From: Glaciecola sp. UBA2563
GTDB lineage: Bacteria > Pseudomonadota > Gammaproteobacteria > Enterobacterales > Alteromonadaceae
Direction of reading: 5' to 3'
DNA: 13,314 bases
Assembly (NCBI GenBank): GCA_002340325.1
Contig: DDLV01000020.1
Span: 1-13,314, forward strand
Positions 1 to 6,363 of this stretch are shown piece after piece. The first letter of the stretch is position 1; the number at the start of each line of letters is the position of its first letter. Below the pieces are notes generated by a model. The model had not been told where the DNA came from. It saw nothing but the letters and a program-made list of their open reading frames with translations, and made no database searches. Made by a program: the position numbers and the translations under genes.

Positions 1-165
1 ATCAAAAAACTCGTTGCTGACGAGCCCCCTGCCAAGCCGTTGAGTGATAGTAAGATTGCGCAAATGCTCGCCGACCAGGGCATACAAGTAGCTCGGCGAA
101 CCATCGCAAAATACAGGGAATCATTAAACATCCCACCATCAAACCAACGCAAGAGTCTCATTTAG
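1..165 (+). CDS. rpoN: RNA polymerase sigma-54 factor, C-terminal fragment (5' end outside window)
   Basis: Only the last 54 codons are present, open from base 1 in frame 1 and ending with TAG at 163-165. The fragment contains the RpoN box, read here as ARRTIAKYRE (canonical ARRTVAKYRE), the DNA-binding signature that contacts the -24 promoter element. It is preceded by the helix-turn-helix-like stretch PLSDSKIAQMLADQGIQVA. Sigma-54 directs RNA polymerase to -24/-12 promoters that need AAA+ activators, typically for nitrogen metabolism, motility and stress genes. The gene heads the conserved rpoN-hpf-ptsN-rapZ-npr cluster, and hpf starts 26 bp after its stop. Identity is secure from the box and the context. 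Nothing can be said about the N-terminal activator-interaction region. Confidence 0.96.
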   Translation: MKKLVADEPPAKPLSDSKIAQMLADQGIQVARRTIAKYRESLNIPPSNQRKSLI

Positions 166-191
166 GCTCTTATCAAAGAGGACCAAAATAT

Positions 192-479
192 ATGCAAATT
201 AACCTAACCGGTCATCATGTAGAAATCACCGATTCTTTAAGAAACTATGTAGACACAAAGTTTGAAAAACTTGAGCGACATTTTGATCACATCAACAACG
301 TACACGTAATACTAAACGTTGAGAAGTTGAATCAAAAGGCGGAAGCGACCTTGCATTTAAACGGTGGTCAGATTTTCGCAGATTCAGAACACACCGACAT
401 GTATGCGGCAATAGATTCGCTAATTGATAAACTCGACCGGCAAGTCATTAAGCATAAAGAGAAACTTAAACGCCACTAA
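192..479 (+). CDS. hpf: Ribosome hibernation promoting factor (short HPF)
   Basis: This 95-residue protein has the same length as E. coli HPF and closely resembles it along its whole length, for example MQINLTGHHVEITDSLRNYV at the N terminus, DMYAAIDSLIDKLDRQ near residues 70-85 and a basic KHKEKLKRH tail. The family binds the 30S decoding centre and, in the short form, works with RMF to make inactive 100S ribosome dimers in stationary phase. There is no C-terminal dimerisation extension, so this is the short gammaproteobacterial type and not the long HPF of most other bacteria. A purine-rich AAAGAGGA at about 175-182 lies some 9 bp before the ATG. It sits directly downstream of rpoN, as in E. 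coli, and is probably cotranscribed with it. Confidence 0.97.
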   Translation: MQINLTGHHVEITDSLRNYVDTKFEKLERHFDHINNVHVILNVEKLNQKAEATLHLNGGQIFADSEHTDMYAAIDSLIDKLDRQVIKHKEKLKRH

Positions 480-493
480 TTATTGAAAATGAG

Positions 494-937
494 ATGATAA
501 TAACGGATATCATATCACTCGATCGCACACAGTGTGCGGTCGAATGCCATAGCAAGAAACGTATTTTAGAAATAATATCGGAAATAGCCGTCAAACAAAA
601 TCCTGACTTAGATCAGGTCGAAGTGCTAAATGCACTCGTTAATAGAGAAAAAATGGGAAGCACAGGGATCGGTAACGGAATTGCAATCCCACATGGAAGA
701 ATAAACGGAATAGAGAACATCATGGCGGTTATTCTCACCAGTGAACACGGCATTGATTTTGATGCCATTGACAATCAACAAGTTGATATATTTTTTGCAC
801 TATTGGTCCCTGACAACGCTGCAAGTACTCATCTGGAATCATTGTCAGCGATCGCAAGAAAACTAAGTAACAAAGACATTGTAAAAGCAATCAGAAACGC
901 GGAGAATAAAAATCAAATCGTAGCAGCACTCGCCTGA
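494..937 (+). CDS. ptsN: Nitrogen regulatory PTS component EIIA-Ntr
   Basis: A 147-residue PTS EIIA type-2 domain protein. The phosphorylatable histidine is His67 in the motif GIGNGIAIPHGR (residues 58-69), and FDAIDNQQVDIFFALLVPD (about 88-106) is also typical of PtsN. In the nitrogen PTS, phosphate passes from EI-Ntr (PtsP) to NPr and then to EIIA-Ntr. The dephosphorylated form regulates potassium uptake, sensor kinases and other targets by protein contact. It is somewhat shorter than E. coli PtsN (163 residues), with a shorter N terminus and no tail after the last helix, but the catalytic core is intact. It lies 14 bp after hpf and has only a weak ribosome binding site, which suggests translation linked to hpf. 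Its phosphodonor NPr is encoded two genes downstream. Confidence 0.96.
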   Translation: MIITDIISLDRTQCAVECHSKKRILEIISEIAVKQNPDLDQVEVLNALVNREKMGSTGIGNGIAIPHGRINGIENIMAVILTSEHGIDFDAIDNQQVDIFFALLVPDNAASTHLESLSAIARKLSNKDIVKAIRNAENKNQIVAALA

Positions 938-968
938 CACTCTCTATACACAGTAAATGGATGTTTTT

Positions 969-1835
969 ATGAAGCTACTTATCATCAGTGGTCAATCCGG
1001 TTCTGGTAAATCTGTAGGCTTGAGAGCCCTTGAAGACCTGGGATATTATTGTGTCGACAATATCCCAATTAATTTACTCCCCACGTTAGTTAATACAATT
1101 ACAGATGAATATGACCAAGTTGCTGTCAGTATAGATGTTCGCAACATGTCGGGTATTAAAGGTGAACTCAACGAAGTACTGCAGTATTTGCCAAGTATTT
1201 GGGAAAAAACCATTATCTTCTTAGATGCATCAGATGATGTTTTAATCAAAAGATATAGTGAAACTCGTCGACTACATCCTCTCTTTAAACAAAGTAACTC
1301 GCTAATTGACGCAATTAAAATGGAACGTGAGATTTTAACGCCAATTGCTGAAAGAGCAGATTTAAAAATTGATACGGACCAGTTATCAGTGCATGAGCTA
1401 GCAGAGCTCGTTCGCGAACGCGTTTTGGGTAAAAAGACGACAGATCTCGTGCTGGTATTCGAATCCTTCGGGTTTAAATATGGGTTACCTAAAGATTCGG
1501 ATTATGTTTTTGATGTAAGATTTTTACCCAATCCACATTGGGACCATGATTTGAGGCCACTAACTGGCCTAGATGACCCCGTTGAGATCTTTCTTGCTGG
1601 ACAACCACTAGTAATGAAATTCATCTGGCAAATACAAAATTTGATTACCACATGGTTACCTCATCTTGAACGGAACAATCGCAATTACGTCACTTTTTCG
1701 ATAGGATGTACTGGTGGAAAACATCGCTCTGTGTATGTCGCACAGGCATTGGCAGATGCATTTGCCGCAACGCGCTCAGATGTGCAGATTAAACATCGAG
1801 AATTAAAACGTTATATAAAAGATGCGATTGTTTAA
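969..1835 (+). CDS. rapZ: RNase adapter protein RapZ (YvcJ/YhbJ family nucleotide-binding protein)
   Basis: A 288-residue protein with a P-loop GQSGSGKS at residues 8-15, the family motifs CVDN (28-31) and DVRN (56-59), and the C-terminal signature GCTGGKHRS (246-254). A basic tail (KHRELKRYIK) corresponds to the RNA-binding end of E. coli RapZ. In enterobacteria RapZ senses glucosamine-6-phosphate, binds the sRNAs GlmZ and GlmY, and guides RNase E to GlmZ, which sets GlmS levels. Whether GlmY/GlmZ exist in this organism cannot be seen here. An in-frame ATG at 957 would add four residues. I prefer 969 because MKLLIISGQSGSGK aligns with the E. coli start and a GGA lies 7 bp upstream, whereas 957 has no Shine-Dalgarno. 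Its stop overlaps the npr start by 1 bp, indicating translational coupling. Confidence 0.95.
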   Translation: MKLLIISGQSGSGKSVGLRALEDLGYYCVDNIPINLLPTLVNTITDEYDQVAVSIDVRNMSGIKGELNEVLQYLPSIWEKTIIFLDASDDVLIKRYSETRRLHPLFKQSNSLIDAIKMEREILTPIAERADLKIDTDQLSVHELAELVRERVLGKKTTDLVLVFESFGFKYGLPKDSDYVFDVRFLPNPHWDHDLRPLTGLDDPVEIFLAGQPLVMKFIWQIQNLITTWLPHLERNNRNYVTFSIGCTGGKHRSVYVAQALADAFAATRSDVQIKHRELKRYIKDAIV

Positions 1836-2107
1836 TGTTGATTCGTAAAAAGGTCGAAATTGTAAATAAACTTGGTCTGCACGCCCGTGCTGCCACGAAA
1901 CTCGTGCAATTGGCGAATCAGCACAATGCCGACATAACACTCATACATGGTGATTCAAGCGCCCCGGCAAACAGCGTATTAGCGTTAATGATGCTAGAAA
2001 GCTCGCAAGGTAAAACAGTCGAAATTGTGTGTGACGGTGAGGACGCAACAGCAGCCATGGAAGCAATTACCGCACTGATAAAAAACAAGTTTGATGAATC
2101 AGAGTAG
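1835..2107 (+). CDS. npr: Phosphocarrier protein NPr (HPr-like, nitrogen PTS)
   Basis: A 90-residue HPr-fold protein, the same length as E. coli NPr (PtsO). The phosphorylation site is His16 in NKLGLHARAATK (residues 11-22). The stretch ANSVLALMMLESSQGK (about residues 44-59) is typical of NPr rather than sugar-PTS HPr. It receives phosphate from EI-Ntr and passes it to EIIA-Ntr, whose gene lies upstream in the same cluster. The ATG shares its A with the last base of the rapZ stop (TAATG), so translation is very likely coupled. There is no ribosome binding site of its own beyond weak purine runs in the end of rapZ. A sugar-type HPr is unlikely given the position and the NSVLALMML signature. 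Confidence 0.95.
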   Translation: MLIRKKVEIVNKLGLHARAATKLVQLANQHNADITLIHGDSSAPANSVLALMMLESSQGKTVEIVCDGEDATAAMEAITALIKNKFDESE

Positions 2108-2166
2108 AGTCAAACCTCAACAATCATAAACATTGGCCAAAAAGCTACACACTAAGGGATGGCGTT

Positions 2167-3528
2167 ATGTCTGAAGCTGTTGATGAAATCACAAACACGC
2201 AAGAACGACTAAACTATATCTCGCAGTCACTCGTTGCTGGTGCTTTTGTTCGCGTCCGCAAAATGCTGCTCGAACTTCCGGCAAGTGATGTTGCGTTGCT
2301 ATTAGAGTCCAGCCCCACCAAGACCAGAGACGAAATTTGGCATCTTTTGGATGCTGATTTTCACGGCGATGTCCTTGAAGAGCTGTCCGAAGATGTCCGA
2401 AACGGAATCATCACCAAAATGATGCCTTCAAATGTCGTCGACGCACTTGAGGACATGGACACAGATGATTTAGCTGAAACGCTGAATTCACTCCCAGAAG
2501 ATGTACTTCATTCCATTTTACGTTCAATGGATGCACAAGATAGGCATCGCGCGGAAAAAGCACTGTCTTATGGTGAAGATACCGCCGGCTTTATTATGAA
2601 TACGGACACTATTACGTTGCGCTCAGATGTCAGCGTTGATGTTGTATTGAGATATTTGCGTTTAAAAGCTGAGTTGCCTGAAAACACCGACACACTTTAC
2701 GTGGTGAACCGGCAAGACTATCTCCTAGGAACTGTACCCGTTGCCAGACTGTTGACATCGCACCAAGAAGTCGGTGTGGAAGAAATCATGGACAGTGAGC
2801 CTGATGCCGTCTCAGTTGATATGCCTGATCGCGAGGTCGCCAGTATGTTCGAACGATACAACTGGCTATCAGCACCAGTGGTTGACAGCGACAATAAGCT
2901 AGTCGGAAGGATAACCATAGACGACGTCGTTGATATTATCAGAGAAGATGCTGAACATTCCATGATGAGCATGGCGGGTCTTGACGATGAAGAGGATACA
3001 TTCGCGCCGATAGGTCAAAGTACAAAGCGACGCTCGGTATGGCTAGGCGTTAATCTCGTAACTGCGCTATTAGCCGCCATGGTCAGTGACTTATTTGAAT
3101 CAACTCTCTCGCAATTAGCCGTGTTAGCAATTCTAAACACCATTGTACCAAGTATGGGCGGGGTTGCTGGAAACCAGACGCTTACGCTAGTCATTAGGGG
3201 TATGGCACTCGGTCACGTCAATCCAAGTAACTCGTTATGGCTGTTGCGTAAAGAACTCGCAATCGGATTCCTAAATGGTTTAATCTGGGCGGTACTGATC
3301 GCTGGTGTCATTGCGTTGTGGAAACAAGATGTTGTGTTAGGCGGAATAATTGCATTTGCAATGATGGTGAATATGATAGCAGCTGGATTGGCCGGGGCCT
3401 TTTTACCGCTAGCAATGAAGAAACTAAAAATAGACCCTGCACTTGCTGGTTCCGTTATTTTGACCACCATAACTGACGTTGTTGGCATACTTGCCTTTTT
3501 AGGCACCGCTACTATCTTTTTGATCTAA
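2167..3528 (+). CDS. mgtE: Magnesium transporter MgtE
   Basis: A 453-residue MgtE-family magnesium channel/transporter of the inner membrane. The layout is canonical: a cytoplasmic MgtE N domain (about residues 30-135, rich in Asp/Glu), a CBS-domain pair (about 138-260, with GRITIDDVVDII at 247-258), an acidic linker, and a membrane domain from about 290 to the end with five expected helices. Conserved pore features are PSMGGVAGNQ (328-337), DPALAG (423-428) and TDVVGILAFLG (436-446), where Asp437 matches the metal-binding Asp of the Thermus protein. In the family, magnesium binding to the N and CBS domains closes the pore. An AAGGGA at 2154-2159 lies 7 bp before the ATG. The gap to npr is 59 bp with no visible terminator, so readthrough from the rpoN operon is possible. 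Its stop overlaps that of convergent arcB. Confidence 0.95.
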   Translation: MSEAVDEITNTQERLNYISQSLVAGAFVRVRKMLLELPASDVALLLESSPTKTRDEIWHLLDADFHGDVLEELSEDVRNGIITKMMPSNVVDALEDMDTDDLAETLNSLPEDVLHSILRSMDAQDRHRAEKALSYGEDTAGFIMNTDTITLRSDVSVDVVLRYLRLKAELPENTDTLYVVNRQDYLLGTVPVARLLTSHQEVGVEEIMDSEPDAVSVDMPDREVASMFERYNWLSAPVVDSDNKLVGRITIDDVVDIIREDAEHSMMSMAGLDDEEDTFAPIGQSTKRRSVWLGVNLVTALLAAMVSDLFESTLSQLAVLAILNTIVPSMGGVAGNQTLTLVIRGMALGHVNPSNSLWLLRKELAIGFLNGLIWAVLIAGVIALWKQDVVLGGIIAFAMMVNMIAAGLAGAFLPLAMKKLKIDPALAGSVILTTITDVVGILAFLGTATIFLI

Positions 3529-5879
3529 TCATCGACTTGCTGACTTTTGAGCCATTCTATCAGTACGTTTAAATCTTGCTCAATGGCCATTTCAAGCTGT
3601 TCAACCCAGTCGTGGATATTCTCCCACCACGCTGGATGATCGCCCTGCTGAATTTGATTTGCTGTTGTTTGAACTCGAGACAGGCCCATAGAACCGGCAG
3701 CACCTTTAATTTTATGACCTTGAGCGCATACTTCATCTTTATCTTCTGCGGCAAGTGAGTCTTTCAAATGCTCTAAATAATCAGGTATTTTTTCCCGAAA
3801 CACATCTAAACTTGTCAACACCATTGATTCCCCGATGGTGTCAATCAGCATTGTGAGCAATTCAGAGTCTATCACTTTGGGAAGTGTTTCTTTGATTTCA
3901 ACTTTATCAACAACAGTCTCGGGACCATCTAGCAAATCGTCAGACGCAAATAACTCATTGAAGACCGAAATTACACGACTCTTTTTAATCGGTTTTGCGA
4001 TTACGTCATCCATTCCGTTTTTGAGATATTCTTCGCGAGTTTTTATCACATTTGCGGTAAGAGCGACTATCGGTGTATGAAGCACTAAATCTTCATCGAG
4101 CAGCACTTTAGAAACGTCAAACCCTGTCATATCTGGCAGTTGAATATCGAGCAATATTAAGTCGTAATCGTGCTCTCTAACCATGTCTATGGCGGCTTGT
4201 CCTGTCATTGCAACACTTACGTGTTGACCGAGTTTTTCAAGCAGTGCTTTTGCTACCATTACGTTGAGTTCAATATCTTCTACAAGAAGAATATTCAACC
4301 CTTTGACTTTAAGCTCTTCAACCTCAGCACGACTGTTAGATATTGTTACTGGCAACAGGATTTCAAAACACGAGCCTTTATTGACCTCACTGTTTACACT
4401 AATGCTGCCACCCATCTTATCAATCATTTGCTTACAAATCGCAAGACCGATACCGGTGCCGGTAGCTGACTGAAAACCTTCGTGCTTAACCTGATAATAC
4501 ATTGCAAAAATCTTATCTAGTTCTTTTTCAGGGATCCCAATACCCGTGTCCTGTATGATGAATTTAAGCTCTGTTTTACCGTGCTCTAACGCACGAGCAG
4601 AAACGGTTAATTCAACCACGCCGCGTTGAGTGAATTTTACTGCGTTGTACAACATATTCCAAAGCACTTGGCGCAATCGAGTTCCATCAACCTCGAACGC
4701 GATCGGCAATGGTTCGATAAGTTGATGGTGGAACTGCAGATTTTTATCAGTCGCCAGTAAACGAATAATACTCGCGATTTCTGTAATGAAATTTTTGGTT
4801 TTTACGGTTTTCGATTCAAGCTCAACTTTGCCTCTGTCAAGCTTATCCAAATCAATGATGTCGTTGAAAATATTACCTAAGGTTATTGCACTGGCATAGA
4901 TGGTACTTACCCAATCAAATTGTTCTTTTGATAAATCTGTGTCTCTTAGCATCCTGCTCAATCCAACAATACCGTTAAGCGGCGTGCGTAATTCATGCGA
5001 TATTGTGGCAATAAATTTGGTTTTGTCTTTACTCGCCTGCTCTATCGCTTGCTGAGAGCGCATGCGGTCAGTAATATCTCTGCCAAAAGCTAGTAAGCCC
5101 AGACGATGGCCATCAGCATCATAAAATGGAACTTTGCGCATCTCAAAAAAGCGTTTCCTGCCATCGGCGAACTTTAACCATAGCTCTTCAGTCAAGCTTG
5201 TATTTTTTTCAAGAACCTCGTGATCTGACGCAACCACCTGCGCCGCTAAGCCTTCGTCATATACTTCATGCGGCGTTAGGCCAAACAATTCTTCTTCAGT
5301 CTTCCCAGTAAGCTCCTCTGCCACTTTATTGCATCCTGCAAAGCGCCCTTCCTCATTGCGGTAGTAGATTAAATCTGGTGACGCATCAATAATTGAACGT
5401 GTGAGCGTTGATAACCGTCTTGCCTCTAACTCTTGGTCGGATTTTTCTTTGATTTGCAGCTCAAGTTGAGAAAACATTTTTTCCCTTTCAAATTGCGCAT
5501 TCTTTCTTTGTTCAATTTCATAATTTAACTGGCGTATGTTGTTTTGCAGCTCTCTATTGAGGATCACATCATGCCTTCTCAAGCGTTCCAATTGCGTAAC
5601 AGCCTCACCCAAATGAACGCGGGAATGCTCTAGCTGCCTTATAAGTCGGCTAAAAAAATAAACTATCAAAGGCGCGCTGAATAAGGTCATCGCTAAGGAG
5701 GTTATGACATCCACTGGCTCGATATTACTGTCCATTGCCAGCCGCAATAAAAAACCACCTGACAATGTGAATAACAACAAGAACAGAACAAAGAAAATGC
5801 TTACTTTTGTCGTTCCCATTTTATCTACCATCTTGGCGAACTTGAGTTCCCAAGTTTCTGGTGGTTGTTTAATTATCAT
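3525..5879 (-). CDS. arcB: Aerobic respiration control sensor kinase ArcB (tripartite hybrid histidine kinase)
   Basis: This 784-residue protein has the ArcB architecture. Two membrane helices (about residues 26-48 and 60-78) flank a very short periplasmic loop. A coiled coil (about 83-155) leads to a PAS domain (about 160-272), then a HisKA/HATPase core with His295 in ATISHELRTPLNGIVGLSR, GIGIP and GTGIGLA boxes. A receiver follows with Asp578 in LILLDIQLPDMTGFD, then an HPt domain with His722 in GHKIKGAAGS. In E. coli ArcB is kept inactive by quinone-dependent cysteine oxidation and phosphorylates ArcA under low oxygen. Cys183 corresponds to E. coli Cys180, but the Cys241 position is Phe244 (GRKRFFE against E. 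coli GRKACFE). There is no good Shine-Dalgarno before the ATG at 5879. The start is supported by alignment of the segment before the first helix. It stands next to gltBD as in E. coli, but with no yhcC between. Confidence 0.97.
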   Translation of the reverse strand: MIIKQPPETWELKFAKMVDKMGTTKVSIFFVLFLLLFTLSGGFLLRLAMDSNIEPVDVITSLAMTLFSAPLIVYFFSRLIRQLEHSRVHLGEAVTQLERLRRHDVILNRELQNNIRQLNYEIEQRKNAQFEREKMFSQLELQIKEKSDQELEARRLSTLTRSIIDASPDLIYYRNEEGRFAGCNKVAEELTGKTEEELFGLTPHEVYDEGLAAQVVASDHEVLEKNTSLTEELWLKFADGRKRFFEMRKVPFYDADGHRLGLLAFGRDITDRMRSQQAIEQASKDKTKFIATISHELRTPLNGIVGLSRMLRDTDLSKEQFDWVSTIYASAITLGNIFNDIIDLDKLDRGKVELESKTVKTKNFITEIASIIRLLATDKNLQFHHQLIEPLPIAFEVDGTRLRQVLWNMLYNAVKFTQRGVVELTVSARALEHGKTELKFIIQDTGIGIPEKELDKIFAMYYQVKHEGFQSATGTGIGLAICKQMIDKMGGSISVNSEVNKGSCFEILLPVTISNSRAEVEELKVKGLNILLVEDIELNVMVAKALLEKLGQHVSVAMTGQAAIDMVREHDYDLILLDIQLPDMTGFDVSKVLLDEDLVLHTPIVALTANVIKTREEYLKNGMDDVIAKPIKKSRVISVFNELFASDDLLDGPETVVDKVEIKETLPKVIDSELLTMLIDTIGESMVLTSLDVFREKIPDYLEHLKDSLAAEDKDEVCAQGHKIKGAAGSMGLSRVQTTANQIQQGDHPAWWENIHDWVEQLEMAIEQDLNVLIEWLKSQQVDD

Positions 5880-5904
5880 AAGGAGACTGTCTTTGTATAA
5901 TGCT

Positions 5905-5938
5905 TGTTTTAACTAGATGCTAACAAGAAAATGACAAA
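5905..5938 (-). promoter_or_regulatory. Weak candidate promoter for arcB
   Basis: Read on the minus strand, a TTGTTA (about 5923-5928) is followed after about 18 bp by CATTAT (about 5899-5904), which would start transcription roughly 15-20 bases before the arcB ATG. A TTGTCA lies a little further upstream. The matches to the sigma-70 consensus are only partial and the region is AT-rich, so chance resemblance is quite possible. No clear ArcA or FNR box was recognised. Confidence 0.22.
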
Positions 5939-6139
5939 CCAAACAAGGTTTTGCATCAATATGAATAAATACCCACTTACACCATTAGTTGTCACTGCAA
6001 CTTAAATTTACGTTTTATTAACGCCATCAAATGTCTATTAACATTCGGTTTTCACCACTCTATACGCTTATTAAATATTATTAATCAACAAGTTAACTCT
6101 TTTCTTTACGTTCCCCAGCAAGAATACATATTGCTATAT

Positions 6140-6168
6140 TTGATTTCTTCAAAACAAATCTGTATGTT
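6140..6168 (+). promoter_or_regulatory. Candidate sigma-70 promoter for gltBD
   Basis: TTGATT (6140-6145) and TATGTT (6163-6168) are separated by exactly 17 bp, each matching four of six consensus bases. Transcription would start near 6175 and give a leader of about 190 nt. An alternative -10 is TAGAAT at 6287-6292 (five of six matches), but it lacks a good -35 at the right distance. No convincing sigma-54 -24/-12 pair was found. The choice is tentative. Confidence 0.28.
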
Positions 6169-6187
6169 TACCGGCCCGCTGTGAGGA

Positions 6188-6289
6188 ATGAATAAAAATT
6201 CGATACGCAAGAGCGTACGACATCTAGGTTCACACATAACACGTTTGCCACCCAAAATCTTATGTACTGAGTATTGGTATAGAGGTTAG
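6188..6289 (+). CDS. Possible 33-residue upstream ORF in the gltB leader
   Basis: An ATG at 6188 opens 33 codons ending in TAG at 6287-6289. The product would begin MNKNSIRKSVRHLGSHITRL and is basic, with no run of Glu, Gln or another amino acid of the kind expected for a classical attenuator peptide. A GAGG lies immediately before the ATG, with a gap of about 1 bp, too close for good initiation. The ORF lies wholly between the candidate gltB promoter and gltB and spans the inverted repeat at 6201-6219. It could be a leader peptide or an accidental open frame. I recognise no family. Confidence 0.15.
   Translation: MNKNSIRKSVRHLGSHITRLPPKILCTEYWYRG
6201..6219. repeat. Inverted repeat, hairpin with T-rich tail on the minus strand
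   Basis: TACGC (6204-6208) and GCGTA (6213-6217) form a perfect 5-bp stem around the loop AAGA. It extends by a further CG/CG pair if A6203 is bulged. On the plus strand no T-run follows. On the minus strand the hairpin is followed by AATTTTTATT, so it resembles a weak intrinsic terminator for RNA moving from gltB toward arcB. It could equally be an operator. Confidence 0.35.
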
Positions 6290-6328
6290 AATTGAGTGGT
6301 TGAAACACAATAGTGTGATAGGTTTACG

Positions 6329-6347
6329 TTTGGCCACCGTGGCTAAA
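6329..6347. promoter_or_regulatory. Palindrome just upstream of the gltB ribosome binding site
   Basis: The 19-bp sequence is symmetrical about C6338: TTTGGCCAC pairs with GTGGCTAAA in 8 of 9 positions, the exception being a G/T. The single central base leaves too small a loop for a full RNA hairpin, so a dimeric regulator binding DNA fits better. It ends about 6 bp before the gltB Shine-Dalgarno AGGAG (6353-6357) and 16 bp before the start codon, a natural site for a repressor or roadblock. The regulator is unknown. Confidence 0.4.
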
Positions 6348-6363
6348 TGGAGAGGAGTTTAGG

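Larger units (their letters stand above)
5880..6363. other. Divergent arcB-gltB intergenic region (484 bp)
   Basis: This AT-rich stretch separates the 5' ends of arcB (left, minus strand) and gltB (right, plus strand), so it must hold both promoters. Visible elements are: a TATAAT on the plus strand at 5896-5901 with TTATCA 17 bp upstream; a candidate gltB promoter near 6140-6168; a 33-codon ORF at 6188-6289; an inverted repeat at 6201-6219; and a near-perfect 19-bp palindrome at 6329-6347 next to the gltB ribosome binding site. No yhcC gene, found here in E. coli, and no tRNA or mobile element is present. The length is generous for two simple promoters, which suggests a regulated or long gltB leader. 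Confidence 0.7.

Noticed and set aside
957..968. Upstream ATG for rapZ at 957
   Set aside because: It has no Shine-Dalgarno, and the extra four residues do not align with the known RapZ N terminus. The ATG at 969 fits better.
2108..2166. Terminator between npr and mgtE
   Set aside because: No stem with a following T-run is visible in the 59-bp gap.
4170..4473. Plus-strand open frames antisense to arcB
   Set aside because: They are shadows of the intact arcB frame, with no ribosome binding site or recognisable product.
6331..6346. Sigma-54 promoter (TGGC...GC) before gltB
   Set aside because: The TGGCC-N-GTGGC pattern lacks the TTGC -12 element at the proper spacing and would place the transcription start at or beyond the ribosome binding site. 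It is better read as a palindrome.
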